DNA of 64,000 nt from Hirundichthys speculiger (lineage: Eukaryota; Chordata; Actinopteri; Beloniformes; Exocoetidae), in NCBI GenBank assembly GCA_018398805.1, contig JAGFBZ010000261.1:1550001-1614000 (forward strand), in the 5' to 3' direction. The first letter of the stretch is position 1, and every line of letters starts with the position of its first letter. This document shows positions 52,945 to 63,285 of the stretch, one piece after another. Under the pieces are notes generated by a model. The model did not search any database, was not told the origin of the DNA, and saw only the letters and a program-made list of their open reading frames with translations. Both the position numbers and the translations under genes were made by a program.

Positions 52945-54368
52945 AATCAAGGAGGCAGTGGGAAATTGACAGGCTGGTGAAAGAAAGAAGACAGTTGAGA
53001 AAGCAGTGGAGGAAGGCCACAGAGATGGAAAGAGTGGGAATTGAAGACCTTCAGGCTGAAATAAAGCAGCGACTGACAAAGCTGCGAAGATCAGAGCACC
53101 TCAGACGGCAACGCAAGAAGAAAGAAAGGACAAGGACCCTGTTCTATGCCAATCTTTACGGCTTTGTCAAATGCCTGTTTGAACAAGAGAAGAGTGGGAG
53201 CCTCAGAGTGCCCATTAAAGATCTAGAAGAGCACCTGAGGAAGACCTACTGTGATGATCGGAGGCACGAGCCTTTCACCATCCCAAATGATATGCCACCA
53301 ATCCATGCACCTGAACACCAGATGGACATAAGGCCCCCTACATGGAGTGAAGTGGAGGAGACCGTGAAGCAGGCAAGATCAGCATCAGCGCCTGGGCCCA
53401 ATGGTGTCCCGTATAGACTCTATAAGAACACCCCTGGAGCCCTTAAATACCTCTGGAAATTGATGAAGGTAGCATGGCAAAAGGGGGTGATACCAAAGGC
53501 ATGGCGAAGAGCAGGAGGTATCCTGATCCCCAAAGAGAAGGACTCTTCAACCATCACCCAGTTTCGCCAGATCAGCCTGCTGAATGTAGAGGGAAAGATC
53601 TTCTTTAGCATCCTTGCCCAAAGGCTCTCTGCATTCCTTCAAAGAAACAACTTTATTGATACGTCGGTACAGAAGGCCCGGATCCGGGGCTTCTCAGGAT
53701 GTTTGGAGCATGCCAACATCATCTGGCATCAGATACAAACTGCCAAAAAGGAGCGGAGAGACCTTCACGTGGTTTTCTTAGACCTTGCCAACGCCTTTGG
53801 ATCAGTCCCACATAATATGCTGTGGACAGCCTTCAACTTCTTCGGTGTACCAAATCACATCACAGAGTTGGTCAAGAACTACTTTCAGGATCTCCAGTTC
53901 TGTGTGACAGTGGAGAACAACACCCCTGCCTGGCAGCATCTGGAAATTGGGATCATGGCAGGCTGCACAATTTCCCCTCTGGCATTTGTCATGGCAATGG
54001 AACTGATCATAAGGGCATCTCGTTGGGTGGCGGGAGGCGAGAGGGCCAAGGGTGGCCTGCGCCTTCCACCTATTAGAGCCTACATGGACGACATGACCAT
54101 CGTCACAACAACAAAGCCATGCACTAGACGCTTGCTGCAGAAACTCCAGGAAAACATCCAGTGGGCACAAATGGAATTTAAACCAAGCAAGTCACGCAGC
54201 ATCTCCATCATCAAAGGCCAGCTATCCAGTGAGCGGTTTAACATCAGGGAAGAACCAATTCCAACAGTTCTAGAGAATTCTGCCCATCAAGAGCCTAGGA
54301 CGATGGTACAATGCAGAACTCAAAGACACCCAAGCAAATTAAAACAAACTCCGGCAGGACACAGCTAA
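52941..54368 (+). CDS. R2-like element, reverse transcriptase ORF (475 aa)
   Basis: This frame encodes the reverse transcriptase core of the R2-like element. Visible blocks are ARSASAPGPNGVPYRLYKNT, IPKEKDSSTITQFRQISLLN, HVVFLDLANAFGSVPHNMLW, the GIMAGCTISPLAFVMAMEL block and the catalytic AYMDDMTIV. The last 40 or so residues after PTVLEN are out of frame relative to the second copy near 60330, so the natural ORF continues into the frame at 54409. Expressed only if the element is active, which the frameshifts argue against. Confidence 0.8.
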   Translation: MKSRRQWEIDRLVKERRQLRKQWRKATEMERVGIEDLQAEIKQRLTKLRRSEHLRRQRKKKERTRTLFYANLYGFVKCLFEQEKSGSLRVPIKDLEEHLRKTYCDDRRHEPFTIPNDMPPIHAPEHQMDIRPPTWSEVEETVKQARSASAPGPNGVPYRLYKNTPGALKYLWKLMKVAWQKGVIPKAWRRAGGILIPKEKDSSTITQFRQISLLNVEGKIFFSILAQRLSAFLQRNNFIDTSVQKARIRGFSGCLEHANIIWHQIQTAKKERRDLHVVFLDLANAFGSVPHNMLWTAFNFFGVPNHITELVKNYFQDLQFCVTVENNTPAWQHLEIGIMAGCTISPLAFVMAMELIIRASRWVAGGERAKGGLRLPPIRAYMDDMTIVTTTKPCTRRLLQKLQENIQWAQMEFKPSKSRSISIIKGQLSSERFNIREEPIPTVLENSAHQEPRTMVQCRTQRHPSKLKQTPAGHS

Positions 54369-54408
54369 CAGTCTCAGGCAGATAAACAACACTGCGTTAC
54401 CAGGGAAA

Positions 54409-55776
54409 TTGAAGCTCTGGTGCCTCCGTTGGGGGCTGCTACCCAGACTCATGTGGCCGTTGACCATGTACGAGGTCTCGCTAAGCTCTGCCAATCAACT
54501 AGAAAGGCTAGTGAACTCCCATGTGAGGAAGTGGCTTGGACTTCCCAAATGCCTCAGCAGCGTTGGGCTCTACAGCGATGGAGCCCTGTCACTGCCAATT
54601 TCTAGCCTGGTTGAAGAGTTTAAGTGTGCCAAGGTGAGGCTGGACATGTCCCCTCACTCCTCCGGGACCCCCTGGTGAGAGGCACTGCTCTACCCTGGTG
54701 ACAGGGAAGAAGTGGACTCCAGCCACAGCTGTGTTGCAGGCCAAGTCGGCTTTACTCCATCGTGACGTAGTGGGCTATATCCAACAAGGGAGGGAGGCCT
54801 TGGCCTTGGAGCGTCAAAACCTCTCTGGCGAAAGGCATCGGCAACCGAACGGCGAACCATGGTGGTAGAGGAGGTGCGCCAACAGGAGGAAGCACTAGAC
54901 GTTCCAGAGCTGCAGCACAAGCCAAACAGGGCCGCTGGATGAGGTGGGAAGGGGTTGAAAAAGAGGAAAACTCACATGGAGCGAACTCTGGAGCATGGAG
55001 TCCAACAGAGAAGCTTCCATTATCCGAGCTACATACGATGTGTGCTGCCCTCTCCAGTAAATCTGCAGCTATGGCTTGGAAAGGACCCAACCTGCCCCTT
55101 GTGTACAACCCCAGCAACACTCAAGCACATCCTGGTCGGCTGTAGAACTAGCCTCACTCAAGGCAGACACACATGGAGACATAACCAGGTCCTCAGGTGT
55201 CTGGCCGATAAACTGGAGTGCAAAAGGGTATCCATCAATGCCCAACCCTTCAGCACCCAGGATGTGCACCGACACCCACCATTGTTTGTTCGGGAGGGGG
55301 TCAAGCTGAGATCTGGCCCCTTAACTCCGGATCTGGGCCCACTAAAGCAGCCAGAGACTGGCAGATGCAAGTGGACTTAGATCAGAGGCTCATATTCCCT
55401 CCGGAGATCGCAACGACACCACCCTGCGACCAGACCTCGTCCTCTGGTCCAACTCTCGCCAGCTGGCCTAACATCATCGAGCTAACGGTTCCTTGGGAGA
55501 ACGCCACCGAGGAAGCGTTTGAGCGAAAAAAAGCTGTGGTATGCCAACTTAGCAGCCGAGGCAGAGGACAGAGGCTGGAAGGTAAAAGTGCGCCCAGTGG
55601 AGGTGGGGTGTAGGGGCTTTGTAGCCAGTACAACAGCAAAGCTCCTTAGGGAGGTTGGAATCAGGGGACAGGAGTACAGAAAGACCATCAAAGAGCTGGC
55701 CAACATCGCGGAGAGGACGAGCCATTGGCTCTGGCTGAAGAGGAATGACACCATCTGGGCTGCTAGGGGGAACTAA
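54409..55776 (+). pseudogene. R2-like element, C-terminal part with knuckle and endonuclease, frameshifted
   Basis: Several overlapping short frames cover the thumb and C-terminus: KLWCLRWGLLPRLMWPLTMY, then VRKWLGLPKCLSSVGLYSDG, the CPLCTTPATLKH knuckle (about 55100), and the endonuclease residues near 55430-55600, ending RNDTIWAARGN at 55776. Compared with the second copy there are insertions such as CACTAAAG/CACTAAATG and AAAAAAAG/AAAAAAG. Such indels may be sequence errors as well as true decay. Confidence 0.75.
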
Positions 55777-57520
55777 CCACGGGACACAAACCCAGGTTTG
55801 ATCAACCTGTGGTGGGCCTGCAATTTGAGGTACTGTGTTTGAAAATTGCAATGATGATAAGACTTCATTGTGGGATATTTAAACAAATACTTCATGGAAT
55901 CAGTTTTTTTTCTGTGTTGCATCTAACATTAGCAGCAAAGTTTCTTCACTGGAGAACATCTTCATGCTTCCTTAAAGTATTCCCTGCAGTATTGTTTGAC
56001 ATACTTTTCTGCAGCATAAGTGTTTGACCACCCAAAAATATAAAAAATAAAACAAAAACAATATAATCTACGTTCATGATAACTTGTTTGGGAAAAAAAC
56101 TAACTCAAGTATAAGTGTAGAAGAATATACTTTGTGTAGATTCCAACAAGTATGTATGTGTGCATGTATTAGATGTATGCGTACACACATACGTACACAG
56201 GCAAAAGTTCTTCTTTGCCCATGTTATCCTCGTTCATCTCCTTCCCTCCTGTTATCACAACGCTTACAACACTCTCCATAAAAATTAGTCTTTCTTGGAG
56301 AAAAGTTCCATCTGATTGGCAAATATGTTACTGATTTTAAGAGTGAATGAATGGCACTTGGAAGTAATGGATAGCTTAATTTGATTATAAAATAGATTAT
56401 ACAACACAGAAAATGCCATGTTATTTTAACATTGCCAGCCAAAAAGCTAAACAGCCCGTGAGTTTTTCCTGCTGGTTTTTCTTTGTGTGTCCCATAAGTC
56501 TCTTCTTGTGTTCCATGAGTGTTTTTTCTGTTTTACTCCTGGATTTCTGTTTGGATTGCCTATGTGGATTTTTGGTTAAGTTTAGACTTTTGGTTTTTGT
56601 TCAATAAATATCTTTCTCTATGATTTCAAAGTGATTATTAAAAAAAAAATGTTGCAGTACATGTTATAGCATGTTTTTTGTTTGTGCTAAAATAGATTAT
56701 ACAACACAAAAAATGCCATGTTATTTTAACATTGCCAGCCAAAAAGCTAAACAGCCCGTGAGTTTTTCCTGCTGGTTTTTTCTTTGTGTGTCCCATAAGT
56801 CTCTTCTTGTGTTCCATGAGTGTTTTTTCTGTTTTACTCCTGGATTTCTGTTGGGATTGCCTATGTGGATTTTTGGTTAAGTTAAGTTTAGACTTTTGGT
56901 TTTTGTTCAATAAATATCTTTCTCTATGATTTCAAAGTGATTATTAAAAAAAAATGTTGCAGTACATGTTATAGCATGTTTTTTGTTTGTGCTAAAATAG
57001 ATTATACAACACAGAAAATGCCATGTTATTTTAACATTGCCAGCCAAAAAGCTAAACAGCCCGTGAGTTTTTCCTGCTGGTTTTTTTCTTTGTGTGTCCC
57101 ATAAGTCTCTTCTTGTGTTCCATGAGTGTTTTTTTCTGTTTTAATCCTGGATTTCTTTGGATTGCCTATGTGGATTTTGGTTAAGTTTAGACTTATGCTT
57201 TTTGTTCAATAAATATCTTTCTCTATGATTTCAAAGTGATTATTAAAAAAAAATGTTGCAGTACATGTTATAGCATGTTTTTTGTTTGTGCTAAAATAGA
57301 TTATACAACACAGAAAATGCCATGTTATTTTAACATTGCCAGCCAAAAAGCTAAACAGCCCGTGAGATTTTACTGCTGGTTTTTCTTTGTGTGTCCCATA
57401 AGTCTCTTCTTGTGTTTCATGAGTGTTTTTTCTGTTTTACTCCTGGATTTCTGTTTGGATTGCCTATGTGGATTTTTGGTTAAGTTTAGACTTTTGGTTT
57501 TTGTTCAATAAATATCTTTT

Positions 57521-57834
57521 TGTGCATACTTCTGCGTTTGGGTCCTCCATCATGTCTTATAACATGACAGAACGGACCAGCCACAGAAAGGACCCAGCAG
57601 GAGGTGACCAGATCACCTTACATTACATTCTTTTGCCTTGCCTATAATATTGCACATCACATCTTTCCTAATGCTATTTGTGTCTTTTTTGATCTCTGCT
57701 GAGGTGATAAACTGCACGACTGTACTACACACCTGATGTGCTACAAGTGGTTTTAATGTCATTGTATGTGTTGTCTGTTGTGAGAAAGATATGAAAAACA
57801 TTTAACTTGCACCTGTTAAAAAAAAAATTATGTT
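57521..57834 (+). mobile_element. gypsy-like LTR end and gag start, truncated
   Basis: TGTGCATACTTCTGCGTTTG then GGTCCTCCATCATG resembles the R-U5 end of fish Ty3/gypsy LTRs. It is followed by ACATGACAGAACGGACCAGC, a typical start of the internal region, with a possible gag start MTERTSHRKDPAGG. The sequence then changes to unrelated DNA at about 57615. The same junction recurs at 62976-63285. Confidence 0.5.
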
Positions 57835-58031
57835 TGTAGAATGATCGAGGGATGGTTTTCTTGCTTAACTCAGTTTATTGTGAACCAACACTTACAGCTA
57901 GAGGTAAGAACAAGCAGCACATATATATGGTCTCCTGTTTTATGCGGGAACTCCCTTACCGTAAAACTTCACTGTCGTAAACTGTTGAAGCTTTCAACTT
58001 AACTTCCATATTACATATGCCATACATGACA
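57835..58031 (-). repeat. gypsy 3' LTR, copy 1
   Basis: On the minus strand it begins TGTCATG right after a purine tract (AAAGGGGGAGA) and ends TTCTACA, giving the TG...CA ends of an LTR. It contains an AATAAA signal (CACAATAAACTGAG). An almost identical 197-bp copy lies at 63286-63482. Confidence 0.75.
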
Positions 58032-58646
58032 TCTCCCCCTTTTCATGTTATTTCTTATAACATTAAGTGCACACAGCTGCTTTCAACAAACCATGGTAAA
58101 TGACATTTACCATTTACTATTTGGGCGTAGCACGTTTCAGCCTCTGATAGGCGCCTGGAGCAGTAGGCAGCTGGCTTCCGCTCTTCTTTGTGGAGCTCAA
58201 GTAGTACCGCTCCGAGTCCAAAACTGCTACCGTCTGCGGACAGGGCTGTGGGCTTTGTGACATCGTAGAAGGTAAGAACTGGTGCCTTTGTCAGCATCCT
58301 CTTAATGTCCTCGAAAGCTGACTGCTGTATGTAGCCCGAGACCCAGATGTTCTTGCTTTTTAGGAGCTCGCATAATGGTTGAACTACAAGTGCGAGGGCT
58401 GGAACAAACTTTCCCAAGTAATTCAACATGCTCAGGAGTCTTTTAAGCTCTTGCACATTTCTTGGCGCTGGCAGCTGGTCAATGGCCTCAACCTTTCCTG
58501 GATCAGGCCTGATTCCTGATTTGTCGATAACATGGCCCAGAAAGCGCAGTTGGCTCTGTCTGAGGAAGCATTTCTCCTTATTGAGTTTTAGGCCCGCTGA
58601 CTCAACACGCTGCAGCACCCTTTCAAGTCGGGCATCATGTTGCTCC

Positions 58647-59972
58647 CATAGACATATATAGAGATAGACGCCGCATCGAACGCTACTCCCTACTGGCGCT
58701 GACGAGATTTGGGGCCGCCATCTTGGACCGGTCACCCGCTCCGCTTTGTGTTATTTGTTTGGCAGGTGTGCCGTCAATGTATTTAATCATACCTCACGGA
58801 ACGAACTGATTTTCACGCGTTTTTTTTCTTTTGCTGCAAAGGTCATAAATGTAGCTTTGATACATGACACATGGTTTGGCGTATTCTAATATTGATAGTG
58901 ACCTTAGTAATATAATGAATATCTCCGTTCCTGTTATAGGCTAGTAGCCTTTTAAGTAGGGTCTTTTAAGAGGGTCTAAAGACTTAGGCTACAACATGGA
59001 TTTAGTTCATTTAGCACTTTTAATGCCTTATGGTTTGTATAGTTTTATTCCATTTTCATTAGGCTTTTTATTAATTTGACATTGCTGTTCATTAGCCTAC
59101 TGCTATTCTCCTTATTGTAGGCTAGTCTTATCATGGTGTTATATTTTGCTTGAATTGACAGTTTATTATTGCTGTTTTCCCTATTTTTTTATTGTTTATT
59201 TCATTATGCTATTGACTGAATTGACGTTCATTTTTGCTATTCTCCTTATTAGCTATAATCTGACCAACATCTCAATCTGTCCCCTGTTACATTTAAGTAG
59301 GCTATTATATTGTTTTGCATAGATGTCATTTTGGACAAAAGCGCAACCGTAACTGTATGAGGTGTAGGCGATGATAGGAATTTTGCAAATCACACATTAT
59401 AAGTATGATAGAGAAGCAGAAACAGATAGTGACGGTAAAGGTATTTTAATCAATTGAAGCTCTCTATCTCTTGCTCACACACACAACAGCATTCCTTCAC
59501 AATACTCACTTCCATCATCACTTGAAGGTGAGGATGTTAAAAAAAATCTGTGAGAAATCTCAAAAAATGCCTTTGTATTAAATAAGTCCAATTTTAGTAT
59601 AGTAATATAAAAAGGTTTGCCAGGATACATGATTAGTGATGTTAAAGGAGAGCGTTTTCTGAAGAATTTCAAAAGATTTATGTTCAAAATTAAGTAAGAC
59701 TATCCACATAATGCATTCCTTCTATTTTTTTTAATGGACAGTAACATGCATCTGTATTTTAAAGCAGCCTGTGAATTTCTTCATGGAGCTTTTGGTCATT
59801 TTAATGGACAGTAACATGCATCTGTATTTTAAAGCAGATGAGTCAAAGACTTCCATCACGTACGGTAATACTACGGTTATAATCCCAGAGAATGACCGGT
59901 CCAAGATGGCGGCCGCATTTCTCGTTCCAAACAAGCCAATGCGGCGTCTATCTCTATAAAGATATGTCTATG
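58647..59972. mobile_element. hAT-like element of 1.3 kb inside the gypsy remnant
   Basis: A perfect 8-bp duplication GTTGCTCC (58639-58646 and 59973-59980) flanks inverted ends CATAGACATATATAGAGATA and TATCTCTATAAAGATATGTC (then TATG). Further inside, the arms GGCCGCCATCTTGGACCGGT and ACCGGTCCAAGATGGCGGCC are also inverted. No transposase frame is seen. A 39-bp segment (GGACAGTAACATGCATCTGT...) is repeated 71 bp apart at 59737 and 59808. Confidence 0.85.
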
Positions 59973-60195
59973 GTTGCTCCATCGAGGTCCCATAGACTAT
60001 AGACTAAAATCTCCATCAAGACTTTTACGGCAGCGAGAGTGAGAAATGAGTCTTCACTCATGACAGTGACATCAGCTCCTATATCTATTTTAAATTCAAC
60101 TGGAGTGGAATCCAGCTGTAGCTGTACAGTCCACTGTTCACTTCTGTCTCTGATGTCACACACTGAGGCCAGAAAATAAGAGCTCTGCTCTGCTT

Positions 60196-60196
60196 N
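60196..60196. other. single undetermined base, probable contig join
   Basis: The only N in the window. To its left is antisense gypsy; immediately right is the middle of the R2-like reverse transcriptase ORF, matching 54141 onwards. The first 30 bases right of it carry several one-base losses relative to that copy. Confidence 0.8.
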
Positions 60197-60461
60197 CAGA
60201 AACTCCGGAAACATCCAGTGGCACAAATGGAATTTAAACCAAGCAAGTCACGCAGCATCTCCATCATCAAAGGCCAGCTATCCAGCGAGCGGTTTAACAT
60301 CAGGGAAGAACCAATTCCAACAGTTCTAGAGAATTCTGCCCATCAAGAGCCTAGGACGATGGTACAATGCAGAACTCAAAGACACCCAGCAAATTAAACA
60401 ACTCCGGCAGGACACAGCTAACAGTCTCAGGCAGATAAACAACACTGCGTTACCAGGGAAA

Positions 60462-61829
60462 TTGAAGCTCTGGTGCCTCCCGTTTGGGCTGCTACCCAGA
60501 CTCATGTGGCCGTTGACCATGTACGAGGTCTCGCTAAGCTCTGCCAATCAACTAGAAAGGCTAGTGAACTCCCATGTGAGGAAGTGGCTTGGACTTCCCA
60601 AATGCCTCAGCAGCGTTGGGCTCTACAGCGATGGAGCCCTGTCACTGCCAATTTCTAGCCTGGTTGAAGAGTTCAAGTGTGCCAAGATGAGGCTGGACAT
60701 GTCCCTCACTGACTCCCGGGACCCCCTGGTGAGAGGCACCGCTCCTACCCTGGTGACAGGGAAGAAGTGGACTCCAGCCACAGCTGTGTTGCAGGCCAAG
60801 TCGGCTTTCTCCTCCATCGTGACGTAGTGGGCTATATCCAACAAGGGAGGGGAGGCCTTGGCCTTGGAGCGTCAACACCTCTCTGGCGAAAGGCATCGGC
60901 AACCGAACGGCGAACCATGGTGGTAGAGGAGGTGCGCCAACAGGAGGAAGCAGCTAGACGTTCCAGAGCTGCAGCACAAGCCAAACAGGGCCGCTGGATG
61001 AGGTGGGAAGGGGTTGAAAAGAGGAAACTCACATGGAGCGAACTCTGGAGCATGGAGTCCAACAGACTGAGCTTCATTATCCGAGCTACATACGATGTGC
61101 TGCCCTCTCCAGTAAATCTGCAGCTATGGCTTGGAAAGGACCCAACCTGCCCCTTGTGTACAACCCCAGCAACACTCAAGCACATCCTGGTCGGCTGTAG
61201 AACTAGCCTCACTCAAGGCAGACACACATGGAGACATAACCACGGTCCTCAGGTGTCTGGCCGATAAACTGGAGTGCAAAAGGGTATCCATCAATGCCCA
61301 ACCCTTCAGCACCCAGGATGTGCACCGACACCCACCATTGTTTGTTCGGGAGGGGGTCAAGCTGAGATCTGGCCCCTTAACTCCGGATCTGGGCCCACTA
61401 AATGCAGCCAGAGACTGGCAGATGCAAGTGGACTTAGATCAGAGGCTCATATTCCCTCCGGAGATCGCAACGACCACCCTGCAACCAGACCTCGTCCTCT
61501 GGTCCAACTCTCGCCAGCTGGCCTACATCATCGAGCTAACGGTTCCTTGGGAGAACGCCACCGAGGAAGCGTTTGAGCGAAAAAAGCTGTGGTATGCCAA
61601 CTTAGCAGCCGAGGCAGAGGACAGAGGCTGGAAGGTAAAAGTGCGCCCAGTGGAGGTGGGGTGTAGGGGCTTTGTAGCCAGTACAACAGCAAAGCTCCTT
61701 AGGGAGGTTGGAATCAGGGGACTGGAGTACAGAAAGACCATCAAAGAGCTGACCAACATCGCGGAGAGGACGAGCCATTAGCTCTGGCTGAAGAGGAATG
61801 ACACCATCTGGGCTGCTAGGGGGAACTAA
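60462..61829 (+). pseudogene. R2-like element C-terminal part, second copy
   Basis: The longest frames are 60462-60827 (thumb), 60767-61267 (linker and CPLCTTPATLKHILVGC knuckle) and 61131-61781 (endonuclease with PDLVLWSNSRQLAYIIEL and the following VPWEN, then ERKKLWYANL). Here the frame is better preserved than in the left copy, but a TGG to TAG change near 61780 cuts the last 15 residues, and frameshifts remain near 60825 and 61245. Confidence 0.75.
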
Positions 61830-63285
61830 CCACGGGACACAAACCCAGGTTTGATCAACCTGTAGTGGGCCTGCAATTTGAGGTACTGTATTTGAAAATT
61901 GCAATGATGATAAGACTTCATTGTGGGATATTTAAACAAATACTTCATGGAATCAGTTTTTTTTTTCTGTGTTGCATCTAACATTAGCAGCAAAGTTTCT
62001 TCACTGGAGAACATCTTCATGCTTCCTTAAAGTATTCCCTGCAGTATTGTTTGACATACTTTTCTGCAGCATAAGTGTTTGACCACCCAAAAATATAAAA
62101 AATAAAACAAAAACAATATAATCTACGTTCATGATAACTTGTTTGGGAAAAAAAACTAACTCAAGTATAAGTGTTGAAGAATATACTTTGTGTAGATTCC
62201 TACAAGTATGTATGTGTGCATGTATTAGATGTATGCGTACACACATACGTACAGAGCCAAAAGTTCTTCTTTGCCCATGTTATCCTCGTTCATCTCCTTC
62301 CCTCCTGTTATCACAATGCTTACAACGCTCTCCATAAAAATTTGCCTTTCTTGGAGAAAAGTTCCATCTGATTGGCAAATATGTTACTGATTTTAAGAGT
62401 GAATGAATGGCACTTGGAAGTAATGGATAGCTTAATTTGATTATAAAATAGATTATACAACACAGAAAATGCCATGTTATTTTAACATTGCCAGCCAAAA
62501 AGCTAAACAGCCCGTGAGTTTTTCCTGCTGGTTTTTTCTTTGTGTGTCCCATAAGTCTCTTCTTGTGTTCCATGAGTGTTTTTTCTGTTTTACTCCTGGA
62601 TTTCTGTTTGGATTGCCTATGTGGATTTTTGGTTAAGTTTAGACTTTTGGTTTTTGTTCAATAAATATCTTTCTCTATGATTTCAAAGTGATTATTAAAA
62701 AAAAAATGTTGCAGTACATGTTATAGCATGTTTTTTGTTTGTGCTAAAATAGATTATACAACACAGAAAATGCCATGTTATTTTAACATTGCCACCCAAA
62801 AAGCTAAACAGCCCGTGAGTTTTTCCTGCTGGTTTTTCTTGTGTGTCCCATAAGTCTCTTCTTGTGTGTTCCATGAGTGTTTTTTCTGTTTTACTCCTGG
62901 ATTTCTGTTTGGATTGCCTATGTGGATTTTTGGTTAAGTTTAGACTTTTGGTTTTTGTTCAATAAATATCTTTTTGTGCATACTTCTGCGTTTGGGTCCT
63001 CCATCATGCCTTATAACATGACAGAACGGACCAGCCACAGAAAGGACCCAGCAGGAGGTGACCAGATCACCTTCTTACATTACATTCTTTTGCCTTGCCT
63101 ATAATATTGCACATCACATCTTTCCTAATGCTATTTGTGTCTTTTTTGATCTCTGCTGAGGTGATAAACTGCACGACTGTACTACACACCTGATGTGCTA
63201 CAAGTGGTTTTAATGTCATTGTATGTGTTGTCTGTTGTGAGAAAGATATGAAAAACATTTAACTTGCACCTGTTAAAAAAATGTT

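Larger units (their letters stand above)
51865..56387 (+). mobile_element. R2-superclade non-LTR retrotransposon, 4.5 kb
   Basis: This retrotransposon copies itself by target-primed reverse transcription. In order it holds an N-terminal Cys/His finger, a reverse transcriptase with YMDD, a CX2CX7HX4C knuckle (CPLCTTPATLKHILVGC) and a restriction-like endonuclease (PDLVLWS...IIELTVPWE), then about 560 bp of 3' UTR. This order is that of the R2/R4/NeSL/HERO group. The borders are an identical 94-bp duplication of the tandem unit (51771-51864 and 56388-56481). Frameshifts around 52940, 54290-54370, 54650-54900 and 55350-55500 break the coding region. Confidence 0.85.
51700..57545 (+). repeat. tandem array of about 300-bp units, first unit split by the R2-like element
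   Basis: Units begin near TTTCTCTATGATTTCAAAGT and end near TTGTTCAATAAATATC. The first starts at about 51700, just after the last dynein exon, is broken at 51864 and resumes at 56388-56613. Complete units follow at about 56614-56918, 56919-57218 and 57219-57520. The second half resembles an LTR (polyadenylation signal AATAAA). The last unit alone runs on into GGGTCCTCCATCATG and a gag-like start. A second array has two units at 62440-62975. Confidence 0.8.
57835..60195 (-). mobile_element. antisense Ty3/gypsy element, internally deleted
   Basis: Read on the minus strand: a protease piece with FKIDIGADVTVMSE (60,100-60,000), then directly the end of the reverse transcriptase ([40 protein letters not shown]) and the start of RNase H ([18 protein letters not shown]), then a polypurine tract (58032-58042) and a 197-bp LTR (57835-58031, TGTCATG...TTCTACA). 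The core reverse transcriptase motifs and all of the integrase are missing, so the copy is defective. Its continuity is broken by a hAT element at 58647-59972. Confidence 0.8.
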
